Notes: generated by a model from the sequence alone, not told the origin. A DNA stretch of 64,000 bases from Comamonas antarctica (GCF_013363755.1 NZ_CP054840.1:3217501-3281500), one strand, 5' to 3'. Counted from the stretch's first letter, positions 1-9,545 are shown. Made by a program: numbers and translations.

Positions 1-138
1 TTGCGGGGTGTTGCCGGCAAGGCCAGCGGCCGAATGCCAGCAGCCGGATGCCGGTCAAAAATGCCTGCGGTACAGTAGCGCTGTTGGCGCCCGCACGCGC
101 CAGCCATCGCTACGCCTCCCCAGGATTCAAACCGCTTC

Positions 139-939
139 ATGAAACTCCAGATCGTTCCCGCGCGCACCGGTGTGCAGTGGGTCAAACTCGGCGTCCAGAC
201 CTTCTGGCGCCAACCCATGGCGCTGGCCGCGCTTTTCTTCCTGGCGATTGCCGGCATGTCGCTGGTCTCGCTGGTGCCGCTGATCGGGCCGGCGCTGGCG
301 CTGGCGCTGCTGCCCTGCACCTCGCTGGCCATGATGGTCGCGGCCGCGGAAGCCACGCAGGGCCGCTTTCCCACGCCGACGCTGCTGCTGGTGGCGTTTC
401 GCACCGGCCGCCAGCGCCTGCGCGCGATGGTCACGCTGGGCCTGCTGTATGCCGTGGCCTTTCTGGCGATCATGGGGCTGTCGGCGCTGATCGATGGCGG
501 CACCTTTGCCGAGGTCTACCTCGGCGGCGAGACCATGACGCGCGAGATTGCCGAAGACCCGGAGTTCCAGGCGGCGATGTGGCTGTCGATGGCGCTCTAC
601 ATCCCGCTGTCGCTGGCTTTCTGGCATGCGCCCGGCCTGATCCACTGGCATGGCATTCCGCCCGTCAAGGCGCTGTTCTTCAGCTTTGTCGCCTGCCTGC
701 GCAACTGGGGCGCGTATCTGGTGTTCGGCCTGGCATGGATGGTTTTCTTCCTCGCCTGCGGCATGGTGCTGGCGCTCGTGACCGGCATCCTGGCCAGCCT
801 GATCGGCTCGATTGCGGGCGGCATCATGGTCGGCGCGGCCATGATGCTGGCCGCGATGTTCTTCACCTCGGTGGTGTTCACTTTCCGCGACAGCTTTTCC
901 GCGCCGGACGGCCGCGAGCCGGAACTCAGTGGCGATTGA
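139..939 (+). CDS. BPSS1780 family multi-pass membrane protein
   Basis: This 266-residue protein resembles the BPSS1780 family of inner-membrane proteins common in Burkholderiales; no biochemical role is known to me. The start at 139 opens with MKLQIVPAR followed by a conserved GVQWVKLG-type segment typical of the family. Hydrophobic stretches at about residues 28-71, 95-118, 146-170 and 185-250 suggest roughly six membrane helices, with no signal peptide or catalytic motif. It is separated from the convergent phoX-like gene by a terminator hairpin at 967-993. The 138 bases before it hold no gene I can support. The family assignment is fairly secure; the function is unknown. Confidence 0.8.
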   Translation: MKLQIVPARTGVQWVKLGVQTFWRQPMALAALFFLAIAGMSLVSLVPLIGPALALALLPCTSLAMMVAAAEATQGRFPTPTLLLVAFRTGRQRLRAMVTLGLLYAVAFLAIMGLSALIDGGTFAEVYLGGETMTREIAEDPEFQAAMWLSMALYIPLSLAFWHAPGLIHWHGIPPVKALFFSFVACLRNWGAYLVFGLAWMVFFLACGMVLALVTGILASLIGSIAGGIMVGAAMMLAAMFFTSVVFTFRDSFSAPDGREPELSGD

Positions 940-966
940 AGCCCGCGCGATTTTCAGCAGCCCATG

Positions 967-993
967 AAAAAACGCCCCGAGGGGCGTTTTTTT
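967..993. terminator. bidirectional intrinsic terminator
   Basis: A 12-bp stem with A-tract and T-tract flanks (967-978 pairing with 981-992) lies between two convergent genes. It can terminate both the membrane-protein gene on + and the phoX-like gene on -. Confidence 0.85.
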
Positions 994-1017
994 GTGGCTG
1001 GCCGCGGCTGACGCGTA

Positions 1018-3087
1018 TCAGACGCCGATCGGCTTGCCGTCGGTGCGCTGGATCACCACCGTGGCCGAGCGCGGGCGCACCTTGGTGCTGCTCACGACCG
1101 TGGCATCGGTCGTGTCGTAGGCAGGCCAGTTCACCGGGTGCTGGATGTTCAGGAAGATGCTGGTGTTGTCGGGCGAGTAGGCGACGCCGGTGATCTCGGC
1201 TTCGTTCGGGCCGACGAAGAAGCGGCGCAGGTCGGCCTGGTTGCTGGCATTGATGACCGGGCCCGTGCCGGTGCTCTCGCTCATGGGCTTGGGGATCACG
1301 GCCAGCATCTGGTCGTTGGTGGTCTTGGCCACGTTGTTGTTGCGGCCGCCGTCAAGGCCGTTGTCGGTCTGGATCCACATGATGCCGCGGCTGTCGAAGG
1401 ACAGGCCGTCCGGGCTGGCCAGCTGGTTCACGGCAGTCAGCGACGAGCGGTTGGTATCGGCGTTGTCCAGGTCCGATGCGCCGAAGACGAAGATGTCCCA
1501 GCGGAAGGCATTGGTGCCGCTCTGGTCATGCCAGCGGATGATGTGGCCGTTGGCGTTGTTCAGGCGCGGGTTGGCGGCATTGGTGCCGGTGGTCGCGTTG
1601 CGGCTGGTGTTGTTGGTCAGCGTCAGGTAGACGTCGCCATTGGTCGGGTGCACGGCGGTCCACTCGGGGCGGTCCATGGGCGTGGCGCCGACGAAGTCGG
1701 CCGCGCCGCGGGTGTTGATCAGGATCGCCTCCAGGCTGCCGAATTCGGCGCCCAGCGTCTTGCCGCCCTTGCCCACGGTGGCGGGGACCAGTGCGACCCA
1801 TTCGCCCGAGCCGTCGTCATTGAAGCGCGCGACATACAGCGTGCCCTTGTCGAGGTATTTGGCGCCGACATTGAGGCGGTCGGTGCGCGTCGCGTCCTTG
1901 GGGTCCCAGACGGCTTCCGACACGAAGCGGTAGACATATTCGAAGCGCGAATCGTCGCCGCAGTAGAACGCCAGCGGCTGGCCTTCGACCGGGTTGCCGT
2001 AGGCGGCGCCTTCGTGCGCGAAGCGGCCCATGGCGGTGCGCTTGGTGGCAATGCTGCTGGGATCGTAGGGGTCGATCTCCACCAGGTAGCCGAAGCCGTT
2101 GACTTCGTTTTCCCAGCCCAGGCCGGGCGTGATGTTGAAGCGTGCGAATTCGCCGTTCTGCTCGGTCACATCGCCGGCCGCGGTTTCCCACAGGTAGCGG
2201 CCCTTGGCGGTCGAAACGCCGACGCGCTTTTGCGCTGCGGTCACGGCGCCGGTGTTCACGAAGCACGACGCCCAGTTTTCCTCGGCCGTGATGTAGGTGC
2301 CCCAGGGCGTGGTGCCATTGCCGCAGTTGTTGTTGGTGCCGCGCACCTGGGTGCCATTGGGCGAGAACGGGGTCTTGACCGAGTCCGTGCCGCCGACCGG
2401 GCCGGCCAGGCGCATCGGCGTGGCCGAGGTGAAGCGGCGGTTGTACTTGGAGTTCAGCACGATGTTCCAGCTCGTGCCTTCCTTGCGGATGTGCATCACG
2501 GCCACGCCATGGGCGTTGATTTCCTTGCGCACTTCTTCCACGGGACGCTTCTGGCCCGCACCGGTGCCGGTCTGGCCGTTGGGGTGCAGCACTTTTTCGT
2601 CGATGTATTCGTGGTTCACCACCAGCAGGCCTTCGGTGGCGCTGCCGTCGAGCGCGAAGAAATGCATGCCGTCATGGTGCATGCCGGTCGAGTTCAGCAG
2701 GTCGTTGGAGCTGTTGTTGCCGTTGCGGTCCCAGGCAGCGGCGTTGCTGTTGAGCGGCGTGCCCCACGCACCCAGCACCTGCGCGGTGTAGCCCGCGGGC
2801 ACGACACAGGCGTCGGTCATCGAATTGGCCAGCGACTGGAAGCCCAGCTTCAGTTCGGGTACGGGCGTGACCGGCGGCGTGACGGGAGGCGTCACCGGCT
2901 CGGTGGGCGTCACGGGATCGCTGTCGCCGCCACAGGCGCTCAGGCTGAAACCGGCCATCAGCGCCATCGCAGCGCCCAGGCTGCCACGCGTCACGGCACG
3001 GCGCGACAGGCTCTTTTCGAGGATTTCGCTGAAAGGCGTGTTGTCACTGTGGTTGCGAACGACCTTGTCGGAAATGGATTTGCTCAC
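1018..3087 (-). CDS. phoX: PhoX family (DUF839) alkaline phosphatase, Tat-exported
   Basis: This 689-residue protein belongs to the PhoX/DUF839 family of calcium-dependent phosphatases that release phosphate from organic esters outside the cytoplasm. The N-terminus carries a twin-arginine motif (SRRAVTR, residues 28-34), then a hydrophobic stretch and a lipobox-like LSAC ending at Cys52, so it is probably a Tat substrate and perhaps a lipoprotein. A Pro/Thr/Val linker (residues 58-76) follows. Conserved PhoX-like elements include VVNHEY, AEENWASCF, FEYVYRF and the C-terminal TGVAYSPD and LNIQHP. A direct-repeat Pho box and a -10 lie about 45-80 bases upstream, which fits induction by phosphate starvation. 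The family call is confident; the substrate is inferred. Confidence 0.92.
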   Translation of the reverse strand: MSKSISDKVVRNHSDNTPFSEILEKSLSRRAVTRGSLGAAMALMAGFSLSACGGDSDPVTPTEPVTPPVTPPVTPVPELKLGFQSLANSMTDACVVPAGYTAQVLGAWGTPLNSNAAAWDRNGNNSSNDLLNSTGMHHDGMHFFALDGSATEGLLVVNHEYIDEKVLHPNGQTGTGAGQKRPVEEVRKEINAHGVAVMHIRKEGTSWNIVLNSKYNRRFTSATPMRLAGPVGGTDSVKTPFSPNGTQVRGTNNNCGNGTTPWGTYITAEENWASCFVNTGAVTAAQKRVGVSTAKGRYLWETAAGDVTEQNGEFARFNITPGLGWENEVNGFGYLVEIDPYDPSSIATKRTAMGRFAHEGAAYGNPVEGQPLAFYCGDDSRFEYVYRFVSEAVWDPKDATRTDRLNVGAKYLDKGTLYVARFNDDGSGEWVALVPATVGKGGKTLGAEFGSLEAILINTRGAADFVGATPMDRPEWTAVHPTNGDVYLTLTNNTSRNATTGTNAANPRLNNANGHIIRWHDQSGTNAFRWDIFVFGASDLDNADTNRSSLTAVNQLASPDGLSFDSRGIMWIQTDNGLDGGRNNNVAKTTNDQMLAVIPKPMSESTGTGPVINASNQADLRRFFVGPNEAEITGVAYSPDNTSIFLNIQHPVNWPAYDTTDATVVSSTKVRPRSATVVIQRTDGKPIGV

Positions 3088-3132
3088 GGGGCGGCTTTCT
3101 TGGTTTTTGTCGATGCTTCGACGGGTAAGCGC

Positions 3133-3166
3133 ACTCTAGAAAACCAATATGACGCGCAGATGAAAC
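3133..3166 (-). promoter_or_regulatory. putative Pho box and -10 for phoX
   Basis: Read on the minus strand, two 7-bp halves (GTTTCAT and GCGTCAT) are separated by 4 bp (3149-3166), matching the CTGTCAT-N4-CTGTCAT architecture of PhoB sites. Ten bases downstream is TAGAGT (3133-3138), the usual distance for a -10 element when the box replaces the -35. Confidence 0.6.
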
Positions 3167-3225
3167 TGCAACGCCAGCCTACCGCCCCGTGTCACATGCC
3201 CATGCCGGCCACGATCCCGTCACTG

Positions 3226-4338
3226 TTACCGGCGCCGCCGCAGCTGCGCCAGGTAGGCGCGGTCGTCGGCGCTGGAAAACAGCACCGCCAGCGCGATGCC
3301 CACCGCCGCGCCCAGCAGCGTGTCGAGCACGCGCTCCACCGGCATGCTGCCGGCGAGCGAAGAGTGCGATGCCAGCAAAGTCATGAGCAGCGCCATCGGC
3401 GTGACGGTGATCTGCCCCAGCGCGTAGTTGAAGCCGATGATCACTTCCGTGAGGAACTGGAACACGATGACCGCCAGCACGATGCCCCACAGCGGCGGCT
3501 GCTGCGCCAGGAACAGCCAGGCCAGGCAGGCGCCCAGTACGGTGCCGCCCAGGCGCTGCAGCGCGCGGTTCATGGTCACGTGCAGATGGCTGCCCTGCAT
3601 CACCGCGGTCGCGCCAATCGCCGCCCAGGCCGGATGCTGCGCGCCCGCGGCCCAGGCCAGCAGCGCCGCCACCGCGGCGCCGGCGGCAATGCGCGCCCCC
3701 GCGATCCACTGGTGCGAGATGGGCGGAATGCGCACCACGGGAAACTGCAGCTGGCGCAGTTCCTTCGCGCGCAAGCCATCGGTGAGCCAGCACACCACCC
3801 AGGCCAGCAGGCCGCCGGCCGCCGTGGCGGCCAGGCGCGCGCCCAGTTCCTGCGCGCTGGCCACCGGATGCAGCGCGGCGCCCGCGGCAAACACGATGAT
3901 CACGGCGCCGGGCCCGCCCAGGTCCCAGCGGCTCACCGCCACCGTCGACAAGCCGGCCACCAGCGCCAGCACCAGCACCAGGCCCCATTCGCTGGCGCCG
4001 AACAAGGATGCCAGCGAGGGCAACAGCACGGCGGCCAGCAGCAGCAGCGCACACACGGCCACGATGCGCCGGCGCCGCGCCAAGGGTGCGAAACGCCCGA
4101 ACAGCGCCGCCAGCGCGCCCAGCGCCGGAAAACCCACCAGCTGCGGCCAGGGCGACAGCAGCGTGAGCACCAGTGCCACCAGCACCGCGAGGCTCGCCTG
4201 GAACCCGGCGATCAGCGCGATGCGCAGCGACATCTGCGGCGCGAGCGCCAGGCTTTCGTGCAACTGCTGGCGGTGCAGCAGATGCAGCGCCGCGCGCGCC
4301 TTGGAGGCCGCGGGCGCTGGTTCTTTTTCTTCTTGCAT
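3226..4338 (-). CDS. FUSC family membrane protein
   Basis: The start at 4338 (MQEEKEP) gives 370 residues; the open frame continues upstream into uvrD but that part is out-of-frame overlap. The protein has two blocks of closely packed hydrophobic helices (about residues 40-160 and 205-355) separated by a short charged segment, as in FUSC/AaeB-like proteins that are linked to aromatic acid efflux. The second block includes a GATAVMQGS-like segment and an NRALQRLGGTVLGA-like loop, both typical of the family. It begins 11 bases after the uvrD stop, so it is probably co-transcribed with uvrD. The function is inferred only from the family. Confidence 0.75.
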   Translation of the reverse strand: MQEEKEPAPAASKARAALHLLHRQQLHESLALAPQMSLRIALIAGFQASLAVLVALVLTLLSPWPQLVGFPALGALAALFGRFAPLARRRRIVAVCALLLLAAVLLPSLASLFGASEWGLVLVLALVAGLSTVAVSRWDLGGPGAVIIVFAAGAALHPVASAQELGARLAATAAGGLLAWVVCWLTDGLRAKELRQLQFPVVRIPPISHQWIAGARIAAGAAVAALLAWAAGAQHPAWAAIGATAVMQGSHLHVTMNRALQRLGGTVLGACLAWLFLAQQPPLWGIVLAVIVFQFLTEVIIGFNYALGQITVTPMALLMTLLASHSSLAGSMPVERVLDTLLGAAVGIALAVLFSSADDRAYLAQLRRRR

Positions 4339-4349
4339 ACGGGCGGGTT

Positions 4350-6803
4350 TCAATCGACGATGGTCAGCTTGGCAATCGCCAGCGCCAGCCACTTGGTGCC
4401 ATGGCGCGGGAAGTTGACCTGCGCGCGCGCATCGTCGCCCGTGCCTTCGATGGCCAGCACCTTGCCTTCGCCGAACTTGTTGTGGAACACCGCCGTGCCC
4501 GCGCTCAGGCCATGGCCGGGCGCGGCCTTTTGCGGCGGCACCGGCGGGCTGGCAAAGGTTTCGGTCTTGGCGCCGCCCCAGCCGCCCTGGCCGCGGCCGC
4601 CGCCATAGCCGGCCGAACCATAGCCAGCCCCGCTGCCCTGCGGCGCGAAGCTGCCGAAGCCGGCCTGCTTGGGCGTGATCCATTTGAGCGCGCTTTCGGG
4701 CAGCTCGTCGAAGAAGCGGCTCTTGATGTGAAAGCGCGTCTGGCCGTGCAGCATGCGCGTCTGCGAATGGCTCAGGTACAGGCGCTTTCTGGCGCGCGTG
4801 ATCGCCACATACATGAGGCGGCGCTCCTCCTCGAGGCCGCCGCTGTCGTTCATCGCATTCTCGTGCGGGAACAGGCCCTCTTCCATGCCGCCGATGAACA
4901 CCGCGTCGAACTCCAGGCCCTTGGAGGCATGCACCGTCATCAGCTGCACCGCGTCCTGCCCGGCCTGGGCCTGGTTGTCGCCGGCCTCGAGCGCGGCATG
5001 CGTGAGGAAGGCCACCAGCGGCGACAGCGTCTCGCCGGTATCGATGTCGACGATGCCGGCCGCGGGCTGCAGCACCGGCAGCACTTCATCGAGCAGCGGC
5101 TGGCTGGGGTCGATGCCCTGGCTCACGGGGCTCTGGCGCAGCGCCTGGCCATGCTCGTCGAGCGGCAGCGCCACGGCATCGCGGCCGAAACCTTCCTGGG
5201 TCACGAAGCTCTCGCCCGCGTTCACCAGTTCCTGCAGGTTCTCGATGCGGTCGGCGCCTTCCTTCTCGTTGCGGTAGTGCTCGATCAGCCCGCTTTCCTC
5301 GAGCACCGCCTCGATGATCTGGCGCAGATTCCTGCCTTGCGTCTGCTCGCGCAGCACCTCGATCTTGGCAACGAACGCGCCCAGGTTGGCGCCGGCCTTG
5401 CCCGGCACGGCAGTGACGGCGTCGCTGAGCGAGCAGCCCGCGCTGCGCGCCGCATCCTGCAGCACCTCGATCGAGCGTGCGCCAATGCCGCGCGGCGGAA
5501 AATTCACCGCGCGCAGGAAGCTGGTGTCGTCATGCGGATTTTCCAGCAGGCGCAGATAGGCTAGCGCGTGCTTGATTTCGGCCCGCTCGAAAAAGCGCAG
5601 GCCGCCATACACGCGGTAGGGCACACCGGCATTGAACAGCGCGGTTTCAATCACCCGGCTCTGGGCATTGCTGCGGTACAGCACGGCGATTTCCTGGCGC
5701 GCGAAACCATCGTTCTTCACCAGCTGGCGGATCTCGTCGACGATCCACTGTGCCTCGGCCAGGTCGGTATGGGATTCGTAGACCCGCACCGGCTCGCCCG
5801 GGCCCTGCGTGGTGCGCAGGTTCTTGCCCAGGCGCCGGCTGTTGTGGCTGATCAGCGCGTTGGCCGAATCGAGGATGTTGCTGAAGCTGCGGTAATTCTG
5901 CTCCAGCTTGATCTGGCGCTGCACGTCGAACTCGCGCACGAAATCCGCCATGTTGCCCACGCGCGCGCCGCGAAAGGCGTAGATGCTCTGGTCGTCGTCG
6001 CCCACGGCAATGACCGAGCCCCGGGCCTGCATCAGGCCGCCGACCTCATCGCCGGCCAGCTGCTTGAGCCAGGCGTATTGCAGGCGGTTGGTGTCCTGGA
6101 ACTCGTCCACCAGGATGTGCTGGAAGCGCCGCTGGTAGTGGGCGCGCAGCTGCGGCTGGTCGCGCAGCAGTTCGTAGCTGCGCAGCATCAGTTCGCCGAA
6201 ATCGACCACGCCCTCGCGCTGGCACTGCTCCTCGTAGAGCTGGTAGAACTCGACCTTGCGGCGCGTGTCGGGGTCGTGCACGGCCACGTCGCCCGGGCGC
6301 TGGCCTTCCTCCTTGCAGCCCGCAATGAAGTACTGCAGCTGCTTGGGCGGAAAGCGCTCGTCGTCGACGTTGTGCTGCTTGCACAGCCGCTTGACGGCCG
6401 ACAGCTGGTCTTGCGTGTCGAGGATCTGGAACGACTGCGGCAGGCCCGCGGCCTGGTGGTGGGCGCGCAGCAGGCGGTTGCACAGCCCGTGGAAGGTGCC
6501 GATCCACATGCCGCGCACGTTGACCGGCAGCATGGCCGACAGCCGCGCGCTCATTTCCTTGGCCGCCTTGTTGGTGAAGGTCACGGCCAGGATGCTCGCG
6601 GGCGTGGCCTGCCCGGTCTGCAGCAGCCAGGCAATGCGCGTGGTCAGCACCCGCGTCTTGCCCGAACCGGCGCCGGCCAGGATCAGCGCATGGCCCGCGG
6701 GCAGCGTCACGGCCGCGAGCTGCTCCTCGTTGAGGTTGGCAAGCAGCGGGGAGTCGGACGCAGCGCTGGGCGCGGCGCCGGAAAGCAGGTCGAGAGGGAA
6801 CAT
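4350..6803 (-). CDS. uvrD: UvrD/PcrA-type ATP-dependent DNA helicase II
   Basis: This 817-residue superfamily 1A helicase unwinds DNA 3' to 5' in nucleotide excision and mismatch repair. The start at 6803 (MFPLDLLSG) is preferred over an upstream in-frame ATG because the extra residues are arginine-rich and unlike the family. Motif I (AGAGSGKT) is at residues 43-50. VDEFQDTN (motif II), [13 protein letters not shown] (III), QNYRS (IV), [11 protein letters not shown] (V) and [11 protein letters not shown] (VI) follow in order. A Gly/Tyr-rich linker and a C-terminal domain of the Tudor-like PcrA type close the protein. It is the likely first gene of a two-gene unit with the FUSC gene. Confidence 0.95.
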   Translation of the reverse strand: MFPLDLLSGAAPSAASDSPLLANLNEEQLAAVTLPAGHALILAGAGSGKTRVLTTRIAWLLQTGQATPASILAVTFTNKAAKEMSARLSAMLPVNVRGMWIGTFHGLCNRLLRAHHQAAGLPQSFQILDTQDQLSAVKRLCKQHNVDDERFPPKQLQYFIAGCKEEGQRPGDVAVHDPDTRRKVEFYQLYEEQCQREGVVDFGELMLRSYELLRDQPQLRAHYQRRFQHILVDEFQDTNRLQYAWLKQLAGDEVGGLMQARGSVIAVGDDDQSIYAFRGARVGNMADFVREFDVQRQIKLEQNYRSFSNILDSANALISHNSRRLGKNLRTTQGPGEPVRVYESHTDLAEAQWIVDEIRQLVKNDGFARQEIAVLYRSNAQSRVIETALFNAGVPYRVYGGLRFFERAEIKHALAYLRLLENPHDDTSFLRAVNFPPRGIGARSIEVLQDAARSAGCSLSDAVTAVPGKAGANLGAFVAKIEVLREQTQGRNLRQIIEAVLEESGLIEHYRNEKEGADRIENLQELVNAGESFVTQEGFGRDAVALPLDEHGQALRQSPVSQGIDPSQPLLDEVLPVLQPAAGIVDIDTGETLSPLVAFLTHAALEAGDNQAQAGQDAVQLMTVHASKGLEFDAVFIGGMEEGLFPHENAMNDSGGLEEERRLMYVAITRARKRLYLSHSQTRMLHGQTRFHIKSRFFDELPESALKWITPKQAGFGSFAPQGSGAGYGSAGYGGGRGQGGWGGAKTETFASPPVPPQKAAPGHGLSAGTAVFHNKFGEGKVLAIEGTGDDARAQVNFPRHGTKWLALAIAKLTIVD

Positions 6804-6923
6804 CCGCCAATTGTAGAAACCCCGCCCCGCCCTGGCCATGCGCGCGCGCAAAAGCCTTGGCCGGAGGTCCTGCCGGCAACCTGCTCATCCTCGGGGGCTT
6901 TCACGCAACATGCGCAGAGCGGG

Positions 6924-6967
6924 TAGAATCAATCACCGGGCCCAAGTTTCTTGTGGTCCGGTTTTTT
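6924..6967 (+). promoter_or_regulatory. guaC upstream -10-like box and terminator-like hairpin
   Basis: A TAGAAT -10-like hexamer (6924-6929) is followed at once by a strong stem-loop: 6935-6946 pairs with 6950-6962 (one bulged T at 6954), then a run of six T (6962-6967). No + strand gene lies upstream, so this structure belongs to the guaC 5' leader or to a very short RNA. The rest of the gap up to 7090 has GC-rich hairpin potential but no riboswitch I recognise. Confidence 0.55.
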
Positions 6968-7090
6968 GTGCCTGTCCGCAGGCCCGCGGTGGCCGCTCGC
7001 AGCGGCAGCGCCCGCAAGCCGGTCACCAAGCCAAGCGCCCTTGTCGCCGGAAATCGTTCCGCGGCGACCCTTTATGGAGCTTGGAATCTC

Positions 7091-8068
7091 ATGCAAATCT
7101 TCGACTACGACAACATTCTTCTGCTGCCGCGCAAATGCCGCGTGGAAAGCCGTTCGGAGTGTGATGCCAGCGTGACGCTGGGCAGTCGGTCGTTCCGCAT
7201 CCCCGCCGTCCCGGCCAACATGAAAACCGTCGTCGACGAGTCGATCTGCACCTGGCTGGCGCAAAACGGCTACTTCTACGTCATGCACCGGTTCGACCTC
7301 GACAACGTGCAGTTCGTCAAGGACATGCACGCCAAGGGCTGCTTTGCCTCGATCTCGCTGGGCGTGAAGCAACCCGACTACGAGACCGTCGACCGTTTCG
7401 TCGCCGAAGGCCTGGTGCCCGAATACATCACCATCGACATTGCCCACGGCCATGCCGACAGCGTGAAGAACATGATCGGCTATCTCAAGCAGAAGCTGCC
7501 GCAGTCGTTCGTGATTGCGGGCAACGTCGGCACGCCCGAGGCCGTGATCGATCTCGAAAGCTGGGGCGCCGATGCCACCAAGGTCGGCATCGGCCCGGGC
7601 AAGGTCTGCATCACCAAGCTCAAGACCGGCTTCGGCACCGGCGGCTGGCAGCTGTCGGCGCTCAAGTGGTGCGCGCGCGTGGCCACCAAGCCCATCATTG
7701 CCGACGGGGGCATCCGCAGCCACGGCGACATCGCCAAGAGCATCCGCTTCGGCGCCAGCATGGTCATGATCGGCTCGCTGTTCGCGGGCCACGAGGAATC
7801 GCCGGGCAACACCGTCGAGGTCGATGGCGAGAAATTCAAGGAATACTACGGTTCCGCCTCGGACTTCAACAAGGGCGAGTACAAGCACGTCGAGGGCAAG
7901 CGCATCCTCGAACCCGTCAAGGGCCGCCTCGCCGACACGCTGGTGGAGATGGAGCAGGACATCCAGAGCTCGATCAGCTACTCCGGCGGCAAGCAGCTGA
8001 TGGACATCCGCAAGGTCAACTACGTGACCCTGGGCGGCGACAACGCCGGCGAACATCTGCTGATGTGA
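7091..8068 (+). CDS. guaC: GMP reductase
   Basis: This 325-residue enzyme reduces GMP to IMP with NADPH, feeding guanine nucleotides back to the adenine branch. The start at 7091 gives [13 protein letters not shown], the usual N-terminus of the IMPDH/GMPR barrel. The catalytic cysteine is Cys173 in [10 protein letters not shown], and the flavin-free phosphate-binding loop IADGGI and the [15 protein letters not shown] segment follow. There is no CBS pair, which distinguishes it from IMP dehydrogenase. The sequence is of the GuaC2 type seen in Gram-positives and many betaproteobacteria. It has a leader of at least 160 bases with a terminator-like hairpin and ends in front of its own terminator. 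Confidence 0.95.
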   Translation: MQIFDYDNILLLPRKCRVESRSECDASVTLGSRSFRIPAVPANMKTVVDESICTWLAQNGYFYVMHRFDLDNVQFVKDMHAKGCFASISLGVKQPDYETVDRFVAEGLVPEYITIDIAHGHADSVKNMIGYLKQKLPQSFVIAGNVGTPEAVIDLESWGADATKVGIGPGKVCITKLKTGFGTGGWQLSALKWCARVATKPIIADGGIRSHGDIAKSIRFGASMVMIGSLFAGHEESPGNTVEVDGEKFKEYYGSASDFNKGEYKHVEGKRILEPVKGRLADTLVEMEQDIQSSISYSGGKQLMDIRKVNYVTLGGDNAGEHLLM

Positions 8069-8128
8069 GCGCCCCCGGCCCGCTGCAAGCTCAGTGACAG
8101 CTTGCGCGGCGAATAGCGCTGATGATGG

Positions 8129-8161
8129 AGGCCCGGTGCATGGCATGCCCCGGGCCTTTTT
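8129..8161 (+). terminator. intrinsic terminator after guaC
   Basis: AGGCCCGG (8129-8136) pairs with CCGGGCCT (8150-8157) around a loop that is itself partly palindromic, followed by a T run to 8161. Confidence 0.8.
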
Positions 8162-8202
8162 CATGCGGCGCCACCCGCACTCCACCGAGGATGTTTGCAG
8201 CC

Positions 8203-9087
8203 ATGCCCCCTACCCCGTTGAAGATCGCAGTGCTGGGCACCGGCAAGATGGGCCTGCCCATGGCGCGCTGCCTGTGCCAGGCAGGCCATGAGGTCCATGC
8301 CTGGAACCGCACGCGCGCGCGCGCCGAACCGCTGGCTGGCGCGGGCGCACGCCTGCACGACAGCGCCGCACGCGCCGTGGCCGACGCCGACATTGCCGTG
8401 AGCCTGCTGGAAAACGGCCAGGTGGTCGAAGACGTGCTGTTCTCCCAGGGCGTGGCCACGGCCATGCGCGAAGGCAGCCTGTTCATCGACATGGCCTCGA
8501 TCCAGCCCGCCGAGGCGCGCGACCATGCAGCGCGCCTGGGCGACCGCGGCATCGCGCATCTCGATGCGCCGGTCTCGGGCGGCACCGTCGGCGCCGAAGC
8601 CGGCACGCTGGCCATCATGGTCGGCGGCAAGGCGGCCGATTTCGAGCGCGCCGCGCCGGTCTTTGCCTGCCTGGGCCGCGCCACCCATGTCGGACCGCAT
8701 GGCGCGGGCCAGCTGGCAAAGCTGGCCAACCAGATGATCGTCGGCATCACCATCGGCGCCGTCGCCGAGGCGCTGCTGCTGGCCGCCAAGGGCGGCGCCG
8801 ACATGGCCAAGGTGCGCGAGGCGATTGGCGGCGGCTTCGCCGCCAGCCGCATCCTCGAGCTGCACGGCCAGCGCATGCTCGCGCGCGACTTCGCACCCGG
8901 CGGGCGCATGACGGTGCAGCTCAAGGACATGCGCAATGCCCTCGCCACGGCGGCCGACATCGGCTTCGATGCACCCATCACCGGCCTGTTCGAGCAACTG
9001 TATGCCGACAGCATCGCGCATGGATTGGGCGAGCTGGACCACAGCGGACTGTTCGTCGAACTCGCGAGCCGCAATGCCATGGCATGA
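8203..9087 (+). CDS. NAD(P)-dependent oxidoreductase, 3-hydroxyisobutyrate dehydrogenase family
   Basis: This 294-residue protein is a member of the beta-hydroxyacid dehydrogenase family (relatives of MmsB and GarR), which oxidise short 3-hydroxy acids or reduce semialdehydes. It starts with a Rossmann GTGKMG motif (residues 13-18). The substrate-binding signature DAPVSGGTVGAEAGTL and the catalytic-lysine segment GAGQLAKLANQM are both present. I chose ATG 8203 over ATG 8191, because the GAGG sequence directly abuts 8191 but sits about 12 bases ahead of 8203. A terminator separates it from guaC, so it is probably a single-gene unit. The exact substrate cannot be told from sequence. Confidence 0.88.
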   Translation: MPPTPLKIAVLGTGKMGLPMARCLCQAGHEVHAWNRTRARAEPLAGAGARLHDSAARAVADADIAVSLLENGQVVEDVLFSQGVATAMREGSLFIDMASIQPAEARDHAARLGDRGIAHLDAPVSGGTVGAEAGTLAIMVGGKAADFERAAPVFACLGRATHVGPHGAGQLAKLANQMIVGITIGAVAEALLLAAKGGADMAKVREAIGGGFAASRILELHGQRMLARDFAPGGRMTVQLKDMRNALATAADIGFDAPITGLFEQLYADSIAHGLGELDHSGLFVELASRNAMA

Positions 9088-9131
9088 CTTCGCCGAGCCA
9101 GGGTTTTGCTGCGGACCTCCAAAAAATAGTG

Positions 9132-9137
9132 CATAAT
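9132..9137 (+). promoter_or_regulatory. putative -10 of the tRNA-Lys operon
   Basis: CATAAT lies 32 bases before the first tRNA. A TTTGCTG stretch upstream may serve as the -35, but its spacing is long, so only the -10 is proposed. Confidence 0.4.
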
Positions 9138-9169
9138 TCAAATCTCGCTTGCAAATGCAAGGGAAAAGT

Positions 9170-9245
9170 GGGTTCTTAGCTCAGCTGGTAGAGCAGCGGA
9201 CTCTTAATCCGTAGGTCGAGTGTTCGAATCACTCAGGACCCACCA
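9170..9245 (+). tRNA. tRNA-Lys(CUU), copy 1
   Basis: This is a 76-nt cloverleaf with an encoded CCA end. The acceptor stem GGGUUCU pairs with AGGACCC (the fourth pair, U-G, is a wobble). The anticodon stem GCGGA/UCCGU encloses the loop CUCUUAA, so the anticodon is CUU, reading the lysine codon AAG. The T arm has the standard GUUCGAAUC loop. Confidence 0.97.
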
Positions 9246-9325
9246 CTTTTTCCAGTGCGGTGATCGAAAGATCGCAGCATACGTTTTGGAAGTCCTCTGC
9301 CACTGGCGCAGCGGTCGTTCAAGAT

Positions 9326-9401
9326 GGGTTCTTAGCTCAGCTGGTAGAGCAGCGGACTCTTAATCCGTAGGTCGAGTGTTCGAATCACTCAGGACCCACC
9401 A
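9326..9401 (+). tRNA. tRNA-Lys(CUU), copy 2
   Basis: Identical over all 76 bases to the copy at 9170, including the CCA end. The 80-base spacer before it is unrelated to the next spacer, so the array is not a simple recent tandem duplication of a larger unit. Confidence 0.97.
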
Positions 9402-9431
9402 CTTTCATTTCAGTGGTTCAACAAAAGATTT

Positions 9432-9507
9432 GGGTTCTTAGCTCAGCTGGTAGAGCAGCGGACTCTTAATCCGTAGGTCGAGTGTTCGAATCACTCAGGA
9501 CCCACCA
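9432..9507 (+). tRNA. tRNA-Lys(CUU), copy 3
   Basis: Third identical 76-nt copy, 30 bases after the second and directly followed by the operon terminator. Confidence 0.97.
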
Positions 9508-9511
9508 AATC

Positions 9512-9545
9512 AAAAAAGCCCACTTCGCACGAAGTGGGCTTTTTT
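9512..9545 (+). terminator. terminator of the tRNA-Lys operon
   Basis: AGCCCACTTC (9517-9526) pairs with GAAGTGGGCT (9531-9540) around GCAC. An A tract precedes it and a T tract follows, so it may also act for the convergent DUF1254 gene. Confidence 0.9.

Noticed and set aside
1138..4608. Open frame of 1156 codons opposite phoX and the FUSC gene
   Set aside because: It is antisense to two well-supported genes, rich in Arg, Ala, Gly and His without domains, and results from the strong third-position G/C bias.
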